From the NCBI RefSeq assembly GCF_000014865.1, contig NC_008576.1, positions 3,811,001-3,875,000 of the forward strand: 64,000 nt of DNA, given 5' to 3'. The position numbers and the translations under genes were made by a program. The notes under the pieces were generated by a model. That model ran no database searches, was not told the origin of the DNA, and saw only the letters and a program-made list of their open reading frames with translations. Positions 44,909-53,834 of the stretch are shown one piece after another (the stretch's first letter is position 1; each line of letters starts with the position of its first letter). The stretch comes from Magnetococcus marinus MC-1 (GTDB lineage Bacteria > Pseudomonadota > Magnetococcia > Magnetococcales > Magnetococcaceae).

Positions 44909-45256
44909 TTACTGCTTGGGCTCTTCCGACGGAGGCATCATCTCTTCGCTGGGGGGAAAATGCCCTTCGCGCTGCATCAGCGAATCCAAGGAGTCGGGAT
45001 TGACATCCGGAATATCAGGACGGGCTGGAGCCATCATCTCTTGATTAGGCTCGGAGACGGGGTCCATACTCTTCAAGCACTCTTGAATGTAGGCCCCCAT
45101 ATTGTCGGGAGAGACTTGATCTTCCTGACCATACTGGGTGCAGAGACGCAATTTCTCTGCTTCAATGCTTTCATCTTGGGCAATGGCGGGGGTGATGGCC
45201 AGCGTCACGCAAACCAGCGAAACCGCACCGATGAGGATTGTCTTGGTGTTTTTCAT
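44909..45256 (-). CDS. small secreted acidic protein
   Basis: 115 residues from MKNTKT, preceded by GGAGAG. Signal peptide with cut near PAIAQ (residue about 28). The mature part is acidic, has two cysteines (in RLCTQYG and IQECLKS) that may pair, and a proline/methionine/glutamate-rich tail (EEMMPPSEEPKQ). Family not recognised. Lies just upstream of the amidohydrolase operon on the same strand (about 36 bp) and may be transcribed with it, which would place part of that pathway's action in the envelope, though the other three lack signal peptides. Confidence 0.7.
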   Translation of the reverse strand: MKNTKTILIGAVSLVCVTLAITPAIAQDESIEAEKLRLCTQYGQEDQVSPDNMGAYIQECLKSMDPVSEPNQEMMAPARPDIPDVNPDSLDSLMQREGHFPPSEEMMPPSEEPKQ

Positions 45257-45393
45257 GGATCTCTCCACCCTTCATGCCACAGAGCAGAGGGGCTTTGCTC
45301 CCACGCATCTGCTGGCCACACGGTTGTTGATGGCCTATACATAGAGCTAAAAGGGCGCTGGGTCCAACTCAAGTTTTTTGTTCAATTGATTGA

Positions 45394-45408
45394 ATTTATT
45401 TGATAAAT
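45394..45408. promoter_or_regulatory. LysR-type palindrome
   Basis: ATTTAT-TTG-ATAAAT, a perfect T-N11-A dyad between the LysR gene and the divergent secreted-protein gene; candidate regulator site. Confidence 0.4.
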
Positions 45409-45528
45409 TAAATAGATAGAAACGATTAAAAAAATGTTATAGTGTGGGGCTCCAAAAGGGGGGCTTGATTCCCTTTTATCCGGGGGGCAAGGGTGTACCT
45501 GTGGAAAGTACGAAGGGTGCCATTATAA

Positions 45529-46377
45529 GTGGACATTGATCAATTAAGGACCTTTTTAGAGGTCAATCGTACACGCCACTTTGGGCGGGCCTCGCAAAAT
45601 CTGTTTGTGACTCAGTCGGCCATCAGCTCACGCATTAAGCAGCTTGAGGAGGAGCTCTCCATCAAGCTGTTTACCCGTGCCCGCAACGATATTCAGCTCA
45701 CGGTTGCGGGCAAGCGTTTTCTTAAAACCGCTGAGATGATTGTCAGCATGTGGGAACAGGCCCGCCATAGCATTCAGCTTTCTAATGAAGACAAGCCCAT
45801 GTTGGTGGTGGGGGGCATACCCAGTTTGTGGGAGATTATTCTCAAGGATTGGGTGTTGGACATACACCAGAGCCACCCCGAGCTTATTTTAAGCTGTGAC
45901 AGCGAACCGGCCCAAAGCATTATTCAACGGGTATTGGGTAAAACACTGGATTTGGGCTTTGTCTACACCTCACAAAAGCTGGTGGAGTTGGAACAGATTG
46001 AGATCACCCCCTTGCAGCTGATTATGGTGAGTGACCGCCCTGAGCTAACCCCGCAGCAGGCGATTAAATACCGCTACCATTTTGTGGATTGGGGGCAATC
46101 CTTTGGGGTCGCCCATGCCCGTTGGTTTCCTGAGCTACCGCACCCTTTTCTGCGGCTTGGCTGGGGGGGCATGGCCTTGGAGTCTTTGGTCAAATATGGG
46201 GGGGTTGCCTACCTGCCCGATCTTATGGTGCGGGAATTTTTACAGCGAGGGGCACTCTTTCCCGTTCAAGAGGCCCCTACTTTTAGCCGTCAGGTCTACG
46301 CCATCTTTCGCGAAGAGCACCCGTTAAAGGGGTTCATTTTGCAACTCTTAGAGAAGCTCCAACCCGGCCATGCGTAG
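45529..46377 (+). CDS. LysR-family transcriptional regulator
   Basis: 282 residues starting at GTG (GTG GAC ATT GAT). N-terminal helix-turn-helix: MDIDQLRTFLEVNRTRHFGRAS, LFVTQSAISSRIKQLEEEL, then the periplasmic-binding-like effector domain (about 90-280). The N-terminal wording resembles the HdfR group (a flagellar regulator in enterobacteria), but the effector domain gives no specificity. Divergent from the secreted acidic protein gene and possibly its regulator, given the T-N11-A dyad between them. Confidence 0.9.
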   Translation: MDIDQLRTFLEVNRTRHFGRASQNLFVTQSAISSRIKQLEEELSIKLFTRARNDIQLTVAGKRFLKTAEMIVSMWEQARHSIQLSNEDKPMLVVGGIPSLWEIILKDWVLDIHQSHPELILSCDSEPAQSIIQRVLGKTLDLGFVYTSQKLVELEQIEITPLQLIMVSDRPELTPQQAIKYRYHFVDWGQSFGVAHARWFPELPHPFLRLGWGGMALESLVKYGGVAYLPDLMVREFLQRGALFPVQEAPTFSRQVYAIFREEHPLKGFILQLLEKLQPGHA

Positions 46378-46406
46378 GGCAAGCTTGCGGCGTCTCTGTG
46401 TGTGGG

Positions 46407-46796
46407 TTAGATTTCGCTTAGTGCGGGAATGGGGGTCGGTCGGCCTTCGTCATCCAGAGCAACAAATTTAAAGTGGGCCTGGGTCACTTTAACCCGTTCC
46501 CCGATGCGGTCACGACGTGCCCATGCTTCCACTTGGATGGTCATCGAGGTACGCCCTACGGTGACCACTTGGGTATAGACGCATAGGTCGTCGCCCACCC
46601 GCACGGGTTGAATAAAGCTCATGGCATCCACGGCCACCGTCACCACCCGCCGCCTTGCCCGTTGCCCGGCACAGATACCGGCGGCCAAGTCCATTTGGGA
46701 CATCACCCAGCCCCCAAAAATATCCCCCGACGGATTGGTATCGGCGGGCATCGCCAGGGTACGTATGGTCAATTCACTCGGCAGTTCACCTTGCAT
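46407..46796 (-). CDS. acyl-CoA thioesterase, YciA/hotdog family
   Basis: 129 residues. Hotdog-fold thioesterase motifs: LAMPADTNPSGDIFGGWVMSQMD (catalytic Asp in NPSGDIFGG), VTVAVDAMSFIQPVRVGD, and VEAWARRD...VKVTQAHFKFVALD. YciA-type enzymes hydrolyse a wide range of acyl-CoAs to free acids. A single gene convergent with the LysR gene. Nothing suggests a specific pathway. Confidence 0.9.
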   Translation of the reverse strand: MQGELPSELTIRTLAMPADTNPSGDIFGGWVMSQMDLAAGICAGQRARRRVVTVAVDAMSFIQPVRVGDDLCVYTQVVTVGRTSMTIQVEAWARRDRIGERVKVTQAHFKFVALDDEGRPTPIPALSEI

Positions 46797-47370
46797 GCGC
46801 AGGGCTCCTTAAATGGGGTAAAAAAAACAAAAATATCTCCGCACCGACAAGAGGCCCTTTTCAACCCTTAGTACGGGGCTCAAAAGCCCGCATGGAATGC
46901 GCACGCCACAAGACGATCCTCGCACCAAGGAATTGACAAGCCTTACAGGATTATAACGCCATCGCGGCACGAACGTCATTATCTAAACCACTGTTTTTAT
47001 CGGCAACCACCGGTGCCACCCCATACCTCCCTGACGTTCAAAAGGGCAGATTGTTTTGGCGTGTTGCCGCACACACCGCCACGTCCTCTGGATCTTTACT
47101 GGTTTTGCGACCCACATCACGCCTTACAACTGGCCCTAACCCCCTGTGATAGGGTAGGATTGGATGGGCATCATCACGCAGGGGAACGATGTTCTAGAGC
47201 AACACCACCCGTGTCATTCCCGCAACGGTTGGGCACATACTGCCAACAGGCATCTTTGGCGCACACTCGCGGGGGAAAGATTTAACCGCACCCTATGGTT
47301 ACATAGACGCCCTACCCCCTTGCCTTGGCATATTGGCAGACGCCTATGGGCCAGATAAAGTCAGGATTTT
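46797..47370. other. intergenic, nothing recognised
   Basis: About 570 bp with no supported frame or RNA motif; probably contains the promoter of the glycosyltransferase operon near its right end. Confidence 0.3.
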
Positions 47371-48498
47371 ATGCGCTACCTCACCAACAAGACCATTCTG
47401 CTGCTCTCTCCACAACCGTGGGCACACGTCAAGATATCTAAACACCACTATGCGCAACTACTGGCCCAACATAACCGGGTCTATTTTGTGGAACCACCCT
47501 TGGACCACGGCCCCGTTGGGATAACCTGTCACCCCATCCCAGAGCAGGAGAATGTGTGGCAGGTAGTCTACCGCTCTTTTTTCCCACGGCGCATCCGGTT
47601 TCATCTACCATGGCTCTACAAACGGTTGATGCACCTACAGATCCAACGGATTAATCAGGCCATTGGTGGTACCGCCGATCTGGTCTGGAGTTTTGATTTT
47701 AACACCTTCCCCGATCTGCGCGCCTTTGGCGCACAACAGACGATCTTTCATCCGGTTGACCCCATGGCTGACCCCGCCAGCATCAATATTGGCTACAGTG
47801 CCGATTTAATCTTTAGCGTCTCTCAATCCATCCTGCGAACCTTTGCCGATCCTCGCCTCGCCACCAAGTGTCACTGGATTAACCATGGTCTTAGCGCCCC
47901 CTTTGCCCAACTGGCACGCGCCCCCTTACCCCGCCAAGCGGGCCCCATTCGCGCCGGCTGTTTTGGTAATTTTAGCCGACCGGTCCTGCAAGTACAGGCG
48001 CTCCACCGTATGGTACGTGAGCACCCCAACGTGCAGTTTCACTTTTGGGGGCCTTACGACCCAGCGGCACCTCTAATCCCCTTTTTACAAAACCAGCCCC
48101 ACGTCACCCTGCATGGCATGGTTGACAAGCCCCAACTGGCGCAACAGGCCGCGCAAATGGATCTGTTTATCCTAGCCTATGCCGATGATGGTTATAGCTA
48201 TGATCGATCCAATGCCCATAAGCTGCTTGAATATTTAGCCACAGGCAAGGTGGTGGTCTCCAGCCTAATCGAAACCTACCGCCACCAACCCATGCTCATC
48301 CGCGCCCCCGCCGATGGGGATGATCACCAACTGGCTCCACTGTTTGCCGAAACCGTGGCACAATTAGATTTTTATAATCGCCCAACGCTCCAAACCCAAC
48401 GCCGCACTTTGGCTCTGGAAAATCTTTATGAAAAACATCTCCTGCGGATTGATACGCTACTGACCCAAAGCGTCACAGAGAAAGTTAAGCACGCATGA
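47371..48498 (+). CDS. glycosyltransferase (GT4-like)
   Basis: 375 residues. N-terminal Rossmann part (ILLLSPQPWAHVKISKHHYAQ), then DLVWSFDFNTFPDL, and a C-terminal nucleotide-sugar half with GCFGNFSRPVLQVQALH, FHFWGPYD, HGMVDKPQLAQQAAQMDLFILAY and HKLLEYLATGKVVVSS, the GT-B pattern with the E-x7-E-like segment. Transfers an unknown sugar, probably in surface polysaccharide or glycolipid synthesis. No signal peptide. Stop overlaps the start of the next glycosyltransferase (ATGA). Confidence 0.8.
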   Translation: MRYLTNKTILLLSPQPWAHVKISKHHYAQLLAQHNRVYFVEPPLDHGPVGITCHPIPEQENVWQVVYRSFFPRRIRFHLPWLYKRLMHLQIQRINQAIGGTADLVWSFDFNTFPDLRAFGAQQTIFHPVDPMADPASINIGYSADLIFSVSQSILRTFADPRLATKCHWINHGLSAPFAQLARAPLPRQAGPIRAGCFGNFSRPVLQVQALHRMVREHPNVQFHFWGPYDPAAPLIPFLQNQPHVTLHGMVDKPQLAQQAAQMDLFILAYADDGYSYDRSNAHKLLEYLATGKVVVSSLIETYRHQPMLIRAPADGDDHQLAPLFAETVAQLDFYNRPTLQTQRRTLALENLYEKHLLRIDTLLTQSVTEKVKHA

Positions 48499-49817
48499 AT
48501 GCGGTCTCCAGCAATACAGAACGGTTTGCCCGCCCCGCAGACGCGGCCCGACAGCGCCATATTCTTATCCTCCCTTCCGAGCAATTTTTACCGGCGGAGA
48601 GTCATCTGGCAGGCATCTTTCAGCACCACCAGATCCAAGCCATGCAAGGCTACCCTTTACATTTTGGGGTTCTTTCTGTGCGGCTACGCTACTCTCTGCC
48701 CATGCTGGTTAAAAACCTTGTGCGGCGCTGTTTCGGACGCCCCCGCACCTACCCCCTAACCGAATACGGGTTTGCCGCACTGGGAAAACTGTTGTGGCAG
48801 CGCCTGCTACCAAGCCAGCACTCAGTTACCTTTGAAACGATTGCCCAAGCCCAAGTCGTGCGGGTAGAAGGAGCGTGGTTACTGCCCCCCCATCCCCGTT
48901 GGGACCATCTAAGCTGGCTACGGGCAGGCAAACATGGCTTTTTTCATTACGTCAAACGGCATGGCATGCCCGATTTGATCCATGCCCACAACGCCCTCAA
49001 TGCGGGTCTGTTGGCTCAGTGGATCCAACGCCGTTATGGGGTCCCCTATCTCTTAACCGAACACAGCTCATACTATCAACAGGGGCGCGTACCCATGGGT
49101 TTGCTGCCGATGATCCGTCAAACCGTGGCCCAAGCTCGGCGCTATTTTGTGGTTAGCCCTCAACTGGGCCGAGTGATGGTGGCGCAGCTTGGGCCAATTG
49201 CGCAGCGGGCTGAACCTTTAGCCAATGTTTTACCCCCACTGTTTGAGGAACAGCCGCTGCCCTTGCCGGTCAAACCTGCCAACCCTTTTGTGTTTTTGGC
49301 GGTAGGCAACCTACTTCCTGTCAAGGGGCACGCACTGTTGCTGGAAAGCTTTGCCCTGGCCTTTGCTGGAAACCCCCACATGCTGCTCCGTCTGGCGGGG
49401 GATGGACCATTAAGAGAGGCGTTAACCGCTCTTGCTGCAAGGTTGGGCCTTGAGCCACAGATCACCTTTTTAGGGGAGATTTCGGCCCAACAGGTCAAAC
49501 AAGAGATGCTGACCGCCCATGCGCTGGTGCTCTCTAGCCATATTGAGACCTTTGGGGTGGTGCTTATTGAAGCCATGGCCTGTGGACTACCTGTTCTCGC
49601 CACTGCTTGTGGTGGGCCCAACGATCTGGTAGAGACCAACAATGGCCTTTTGGTACCCCCGGGGGAACCCTCGGCCATGGCACAGGCGATGCAACATCTA
49701 CAGCAACAGTGGCCCCAGTTTGAAGGCGCGGCGATTCGACAAAACGCACTCGAACGCTATGGGTCGCGGGGTTTTGCCCAGCGCTTGTATGCCATCTATC
49801 AGGATGCCTGTTCTTAG
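48495..49817 (+). CDS. glycosyltransferase family 4
   Basis: 440 residues. GT-B fold with clear GT4 marks: acceptor domain DLIHAHNALNAGLLAQW, TEHSSYYQQ, and the donor domain VFLAVGNLLPVKGHALLLESF, LRLAGDGPLREALT, ITFLGEISAQQVKQE and the E-x7-E segment ETFGVVLIEAMACGLPVLAT. Probably a retaining transferase using a nucleotide sugar at the cytoplasmic face. Coupled to the preceding glycosyltransferase and followed 44 bp later by an amidotransferase gene; together they suggest a short surface-glycan assembly operon. Confidence 0.9.
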   Translation: MNAVSSNTERFARPADAARQRHILILPSEQFLPAESHLAGIFQHHQIQAMQGYPLHFGVLSVRLRYSLPMLVKNLVRRCFGRPRTYPLTEYGFAALGKLLWQRLLPSQHSVTFETIAQAQVVRVEGAWLLPPHPRWDHLSWLRAGKHGFFHYVKRHGMPDLIHAHNALNAGLLAQWIQRRYGVPYLLTEHSSYYQQGRVPMGLLPMIRQTVAQARRYFVVSPQLGRVMVAQLGPIAQRAEPLANVLPPLFEEQPLPLPVKPANPFVFLAVGNLLPVKGHALLLESFALAFAGNPHMLLRLAGDGPLREALTALAARLGLEPQITFLGEISAQQVKQEMLTAHALVLSSHIETFGVVLIEAMACGLPVLATACGGPNDLVETNNGLLVPPGEPSAMAQAMQHLQQQWPQFEGAAIRQNALERYGSRGFAQRLYAIYQDACS

Positions 49818-49860
49818 GGAGCTTTCGCCCTACCTTACTTGGAAAGATGAGTATTGATCC

Positions 49861-51009
49861 ATGTCACAACCCTATCGCCAATGCAGCCTGTCGGTTTTAG
49901 ATACCCTCGACGACCCCCACATGACTTTTGATGCCCAAGGGCGTTGCCACTACTATCATGCTTATAAACGAGCAGAAGCCCGCGACGTCAAAACAGGATC
50001 GGAAGGTGAGACACTGCTCCAAAATCTCGCAGAGCGTATTCGAGCCGATGGGCGCGGCAAACCCTATGATTGCATTATGGGGCTAAGTGGCGGCGTGGAT
50101 AGCAGCTATGTCGCTTGGCAGGCGCACCGTTTGGGGCTGCGCCCCTTGGCGGTACACCTGGATAATGGCTGGAACTCCGAGCTCTCCGTACAAAATATTG
50201 AACAGATTGTCACCCGGCTGAACATGGATCTCTATACCCATGTATTGGACTGGAACGCCTTTCGGGATCTCCAGCGGGCCTATCTTAAAGCCTCGGTCAT
50301 TGATATTGAGGTGATTACCGATCATGCCATTTTTGCCTTGCTCTACCGCATAGCCGGGAAGAAAGGCATTAAACATATTCTGAGCGGCACCAATGTGGTC
50401 ACGGAGTTTGTCCTACCCCCACACTGGATTTTTAATAAAGGGGACCATGTAAATATTCAGGCCATCCACAAAGCCTATGGCACCCAACCCTTAGTCAACT
50501 ATCCCTTTATGGATCTGCGCGTGAAAAAATGGCTGCAACTGGTCAAACAGATCCGCTCCCACTCCATCCTTAACTGGGTACCCTACCATAAAGCCGAGGT
50601 TAAACAGATTATTCAACAAGAGCTGGGTTGGCGCGACTATGGGGGAAAACATTTTGAGTCGATCTTTACCCGCTTTTATCAGGGCTATATTCTACCCACC
50701 AAGTTTGGGGTGGATAAGCGCAAGGCCCATTTGAGTAATCTCATTTTTGCCGGTCAACTTACCAAGCAAGCGGCGCTTAAAGAGCTAGAGAGCCCCCCCT
50801 TATCCCCCCGCATGGTCGAGGAAGATCGGACCTTTGTGATCAAAAAGCTGGGGTTTAGCCCAGAAGAGTTTACGCAAATTATGCAAACCCCCCCGCGCCC
50901 CCACAGTGACTTTGCGATGGAGCAGGGTATTTTCACCCAATATCCGGCCCTTAAACCCCTGCGCGGGTTGGTGAATCTGGCAAAAAAATGGGTGGCACCG
51001 CAAGCGTAG
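49861..51009 (+). CDS. N-acetyl sugar amidotransferase, WbpG/PseA type
   Basis: 382 residues. PP-loop ATP pyrophosphatase motif SGGVDSS (residues 76-82), HLDNGWNSELSVQNIEQIV, and HILSGTNVVTEF plus YPFMDLRVKKWLQL further on, as in WbpG/PseA-type enzymes that convert a 2-acetamido sugar into an amidino sugar with ammonia from a glutaminase partner. The N-terminus keeps only one cysteine of each CxxC pair usual in this family (C8, C29). Part of the glycosyltransferase operon; no glutaminase (HisH-like) gene is visible here. Confidence 0.85.
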   Translation: MSQPYRQCSLSVLDTLDDPHMTFDAQGRCHYYHAYKRAEARDVKTGSEGETLLQNLAERIRADGRGKPYDCIMGLSGGVDSSYVAWQAHRLGLRPLAVHLDNGWNSELSVQNIEQIVTRLNMDLYTHVLDWNAFRDLQRAYLKASVIDIEVITDHAIFALLYRIAGKKGIKHILSGTNVVTEFVLPPHWIFNKGDHVNIQAIHKAYGTQPLVNYPFMDLRVKKWLQLVKQIRSHSILNWVPYHKAEVKQIIQQELGWRDYGGKHFESIFTRFYQGYILPTKFGVDKRKAHLSNLIFAGQLTKQAALKELESPPLSPRMVEEDRTFVIKKLGFSPEEFTQIMQTPPRPHSDFAMEQGIFTQYPALKPLRGLVNLAKKWVAPQA

Positions 51010-51068
51010 CCGCCCGCCCGCACCAACATGGCCAAAGAACCGGCTCAATCGTTCAGGGAAAAAACATT

Positions 51069-51726
51069 ATCGGGTAGGAGGCGGGATGGTTACCCCCGCC
51101 GACCTCTCCACCACTGGGCATACGGATCACGTACCACGGCGGTTCCTGTCTGTTGCTCATCATTGTACGCAACGCCTGTTGCCCTATAGACACCCTGCTA
51201 AGTTCACAGATTCCGTCTGATCCCTTTATGAGCTTTAAGACCCTCTTTCGGGACATCTGCCCAGAACACGCAGAGTATTGCACATGAACACCACACAGGT
51301 TCAGCCCTTCGTTACCCAGTTACGGTAACGACTATGGCTTCTGCTGACTTCTGCCACCCCATCCCAATACCTTACGATATCAGTAGCTCAAAGCAGAGAG
51401 GCAGATCTCCCAGGGTAAGACACGAGACCTTCATTCCATATACCCGCCGCATATACTTCCCTATCTTCTGGATGACGATCGGGCTTTGGGTATCATGGCT
51501 CCCTCGCCCAGATATGGCTGCCTCGTATGCGATTCCTGTTCGTCGGGCCGGAACTTTGCCAGCAGCTTCCTTCAGATTCCATCTCACGATGGACACCCTT
51601 GCTGTTCAACTAACGGTTCCCGTCATCAGGGTCCGTAGGGGAGTTCCACCCCCCCAAGTCATTCAGACATCACCACAGCGGCCTGAACAGCGCCAGTCAA
51701 GGCGCTTCGCGCCACGCCTGGCGCAC
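51069..51726 (-). mobile_element. ORF-less group II intron
   Basis: Minus-strand intron of 658 nt. The 5' end is GTGCGCC. Domain I landmarks: GGGAACCGTTAGT, CAAGGGTGTCCATCGTGAGA then TGGAATCTGAAGGAAGC, GACGAACAGGAAT. The element AAGTCAGCAGAAGCCATAGT normally precedes the maturase gene. Domain V lies at about 51109-51145 (GAACCGCCGTGG...CAGTGGTGG) and domain VI ends CCTCCTACCCGAT at the 3' splice site. The maturase/reverse transcriptase that usually sits in domain IV is absent; only about 150 nt separate the flanking elements. The intron begins 4 nt after the T-run of the csrA terminator, a preferred target of bacterial class C introns. One mismatch in the lower domain V stem raises doubt about activity. 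Confidence 0.85.
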
Positions 51727-51735
51727 CATAAAAAA

Positions 51736-51764
51736 GCCGCCCCCATTCAGGGGCGGCTTTTTTT
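51736..51764 (-). terminator. csrA terminator (intron target)
   Basis: Stem GCCGCCCC / GGGGCGGC with A/T runs on both sides; on the minus strand its T-run leads straight into the group II intron. Confidence 0.85.
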
Positions 51765-51800
51765 CTTACAGAACCAGTGGGTTACAGAGCCAGCGGGCAA

Positions 51801-52034
51801 CTATTTTTGCGAAAGCAGGCGCGACGCCTGATCCAGGGTCTCTTCGGCGGTGCGGCGGTTGGCCTTGCGCGTCTCGCGGCGGATGCGGTCGTAAATCTCC
51901 TCACGATGCACCTCCACATCTCGCGGCGCGTCAATGCCGATGCGCACCTGATTCCCCTTGATGCCCAACAGGGTGATCTTAATATCATCCCCAATGTGCA
52001 GACTCTCACCGACTCTCCGTGTCAAAATCAGCAT
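51801..52034 (-). CDS. csrA: CsrA, carbon storage/flagellar translational regulator
   Basis: 77 residues. [18 protein letters not shown], then [22 protein letters not shown], the RNA-binding faces of CsrA; the C-terminal tail is about 15 residues longer than in E. coli. It binds GGA-containing leaders of mRNAs and often represses flagellin and fli/flg transcripts, which fits its place behind flgN in the flagellar run. Gap of 164 bp to flgN. Followed by its own terminator, then the intron. Confidence 0.95.
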   Translation of the reverse strand: MLILTRRVGESLHIGDDIKITLLGIKGNQVRIGIDAPRDVEVHREEIYDRIRRETRKANRRTAEETLDQASRLLSQK

Positions 52035-52198
52035 AACCTACATTCCTCTAGGTCGTCTATGCGTCGGGCACTGTGGCAGCCGTGCCGCAACGTCTCCGCA
52101 TGATGCGGCATCGTCTCACCCCGAGCCGTAGCCCTTGGTGATCGAAACAGGCGGGCTCTTCCTGAGCCCTGCCCAAAATGATGCCTACGGCATCGCCC

Positions 52199-52705
52199 TT
52201 ACAGTTGCTTGGACAAAAACCGATTTGCCCCTGTGGTGCCCTGCTGACGCGCACCCTTGCGGTCATAGCTGCTGCTACCCCCATGCAAAATACTCAAAAT
52301 GCTGTCCGTCGCCGCCTGTACGCCACGAAACGCCGCTTGGTTCATACGGTTGGCATGCTCTACCGCAAACAGGGTCGCACGCAGTCGATTACGCGCCTTG
52401 CGCAAAGGACGGGCGGTGTCCAGATCCAAACGACTGGTCAACTGATCCCACTTGGTACCCCGCGCCGGCATGCCCAGATTTTGCGCCAAAGTACCCGTCA
52501 CATGCTGACGACGGATCTCAATAACACGCGCATCCTCCAGCGCCTTGCCAATGATGGCCGAAGTCCCCTCCATGCCATCAATATCTCGACGACTGAGGGC
52601 GTCACGCTCCTGTTCAAAGAGGCTCAGCACCTTCTGAAAATGTTCGTTCAGCTCATCCATAACCCCAATCAGGGCGTTGGTATGTTCTTGCATGGTTGCT
52701 TGCAT
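52199..52705 (-). CDS. flgN: FlgN-type flagellar chaperone
   Basis: 168 residues; GGAG ahead of the ATG. All-helical N-terminal 120 residues with FlgN pattern (LFEQERDALSRRDIDGM, PLRKARNRLRATLFAVEHANR). FlgN binds the hook-filament junction proteins FlgK and FlgL and delivers them to the flagellar export gate. Follows flgM, as in most bacteria. The C-terminal tail is basic and probably disordered. Confidence 0.8.
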   Translation of the reverse strand: MQATMQEHTNALIGVMDELNEHFQKVLSLFEQERDALSRRDIDGMEGTSAIIGKALEDARVIEIRRQHVTGTLAQNLGMPARGTKWDQLTSRLDLDTARPLRKARNRLRATLFAVEHANRMNQAAFRGVQAATDSILSILHGGSSSYDRKGARQQGTTGANRFLSKQL

Positions 52706-52822
52706 GGCTAAGACTCCTGGTCAATTTCAAGACAGCGGGGCAATATCCCCTTCCGTCAGAACGGCGCATCCCGCACCGCTCAGATCATGTCAATCCAACG
52801 GCCTACAGGCCGCTCCGATTCT

Positions 52823-53140
52823 CTATAAAGACTGCTTGCGCTCCATCAATACCTGACGCAGCATTTTATCGGCTACATCTAAGCTGGAGACATTATAGGT
52901 GCCCGAGGCGAGCGCCTCCTTAATGGGCTGGATCAGCTCCATCCGTAACTCAGGGGAACTTTGTACCGCCTCGCCCGCCTGACCGGCAATGCGTGCCCCC
53001 TCAGAGAGAGCCACATCATCACGGCCCCGGCTGGAACCCGCTTTGGCGGCACGGCCACTAGCCACCGGACGCTCCGCCGCGACCCGATTGTTGCCTGTGA
53101 TACGCTCCAGCTTATTCGACCCCAACCCTTTGATTCTCAT
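52823..53140 (-). CDS. flgM: FlgM, anti-sigma-28 factor
   Basis: 105 residues from MRIKGLG, GGAG upstream; a start 5 codons earlier is rejected. The C-terminal half is the conserved sigma-28-binding part: SPELRMELIQPIKEALASGTYNVSSLDVADKMLRQVL. The N-terminal half is disordered and basic, as in all FlgM. It holds FliA inactive until the hook is complete and FlgM is exported. Its gene lies between flgJ-like and flgN. Confidence 0.9.
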   Translation of the reverse strand: MRIKGLGSNKLERITGNNRVAAERPVASGRAAKAGSSRGRDDVALSEGARIAGQAGEAVQSSPELRMELIQPIKEALASGTYNVSSLDVADKMLRQVLMERKQSL

Positions 53141-53357
53141 GGGTGTCCACTCCATTGACTTTCCCCAGCCTCACCGTGAGGCTCCGGCACTTAACATCCG
53201 CTTGTGCCTGTATAAATCCACCAACTGAGCTTGGCTCAACCGGCCCCATTGCATACCCTACACGCCCCGTTACAGATGATACCCAACCCTAAACGGCGCC
53301 TAACACACCCTGCTCAACCGAGTGTGCCTAAGATACTTTGCACAACCCGCGCCAACC

Positions 53358-53834
53358 TTAATGTTCCCGGCTTTTCTGTGCTTGCATGGCCGCATATTGT
53401 GCATTCAACGCTTCGATCGAGGGATTGAGCGCCCCACCAGGACGCCCACCAGGACGACGGGTCAGCTGATCATAGATCGCCTCCTTCATGCCCAAGCCGC
53501 CCTCACCTTTACTGGCCAGATCGGCATACTCTTGATCCAGCATATCGCGAAAAATTTTCTCGCCATTGCTCTTACGCATCAAACCGCCCTCACCAAAATC
53601 CGGCACGGTCTTACGCATGGAGCCTAACAGCTGCTTGATAAACATCGCCTCAAAGTTGGCCGCCGCCTTACGCAACGTCTTTTCATCCTGCTCTGAGAGG
53701 GGCACACGATTGCTGCGATCCGCCCCGGCAATCGAGGGGTTATTGCTGCGCCCGGCGGTGCTATGACGCACCTGACCACCGGCCATCTGCTGCATCATCA
53801 CCCCTTGTGCCTTGGTGGAGAGAAAATCGTTCAT
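53358..53834 (-). CDS. flgJ: FlgJ-type rod-binding protein (N-domain only)
   Basis: 158 residues. Rod-binding domain only (about 45-115: LRKAAANFEAMFIKQLLGSM, EKIFRDMLDQEYADLASK, GGLGMKEAIYDQL); the muramidase domain of enterobacterial FlgJ is absent, as is usual in alphaproteobacteria. It acts as scaffold for rod assembly in the periplasm. Start overlaps the flgI stop by one base (TAATG), so translation is coupled. Confidence 0.88.
   Translation of the reverse strand: MNDFLSTKAQGVMMQQMAGGQVRHSTAGRSNNPSIAGADRSNRVPLSEQDEKTLRKAAANFEAMFIKQLLGSMRKTVPDFGEGGLMRKSNGEKIFRDMLDQEYADLASKGEGGLGMKEAIYDQLTRRPGGRPGGALNPSIEALNAQYAAMQAQKSREH

Noticed and set aside
51334-51831. Rightward 165-codon frame beginning MASADFCH
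   Set aside because: It is antisense to the group II intron domain I. Very similar spurious frames are annotated in many genomes on the reverse of such introns.
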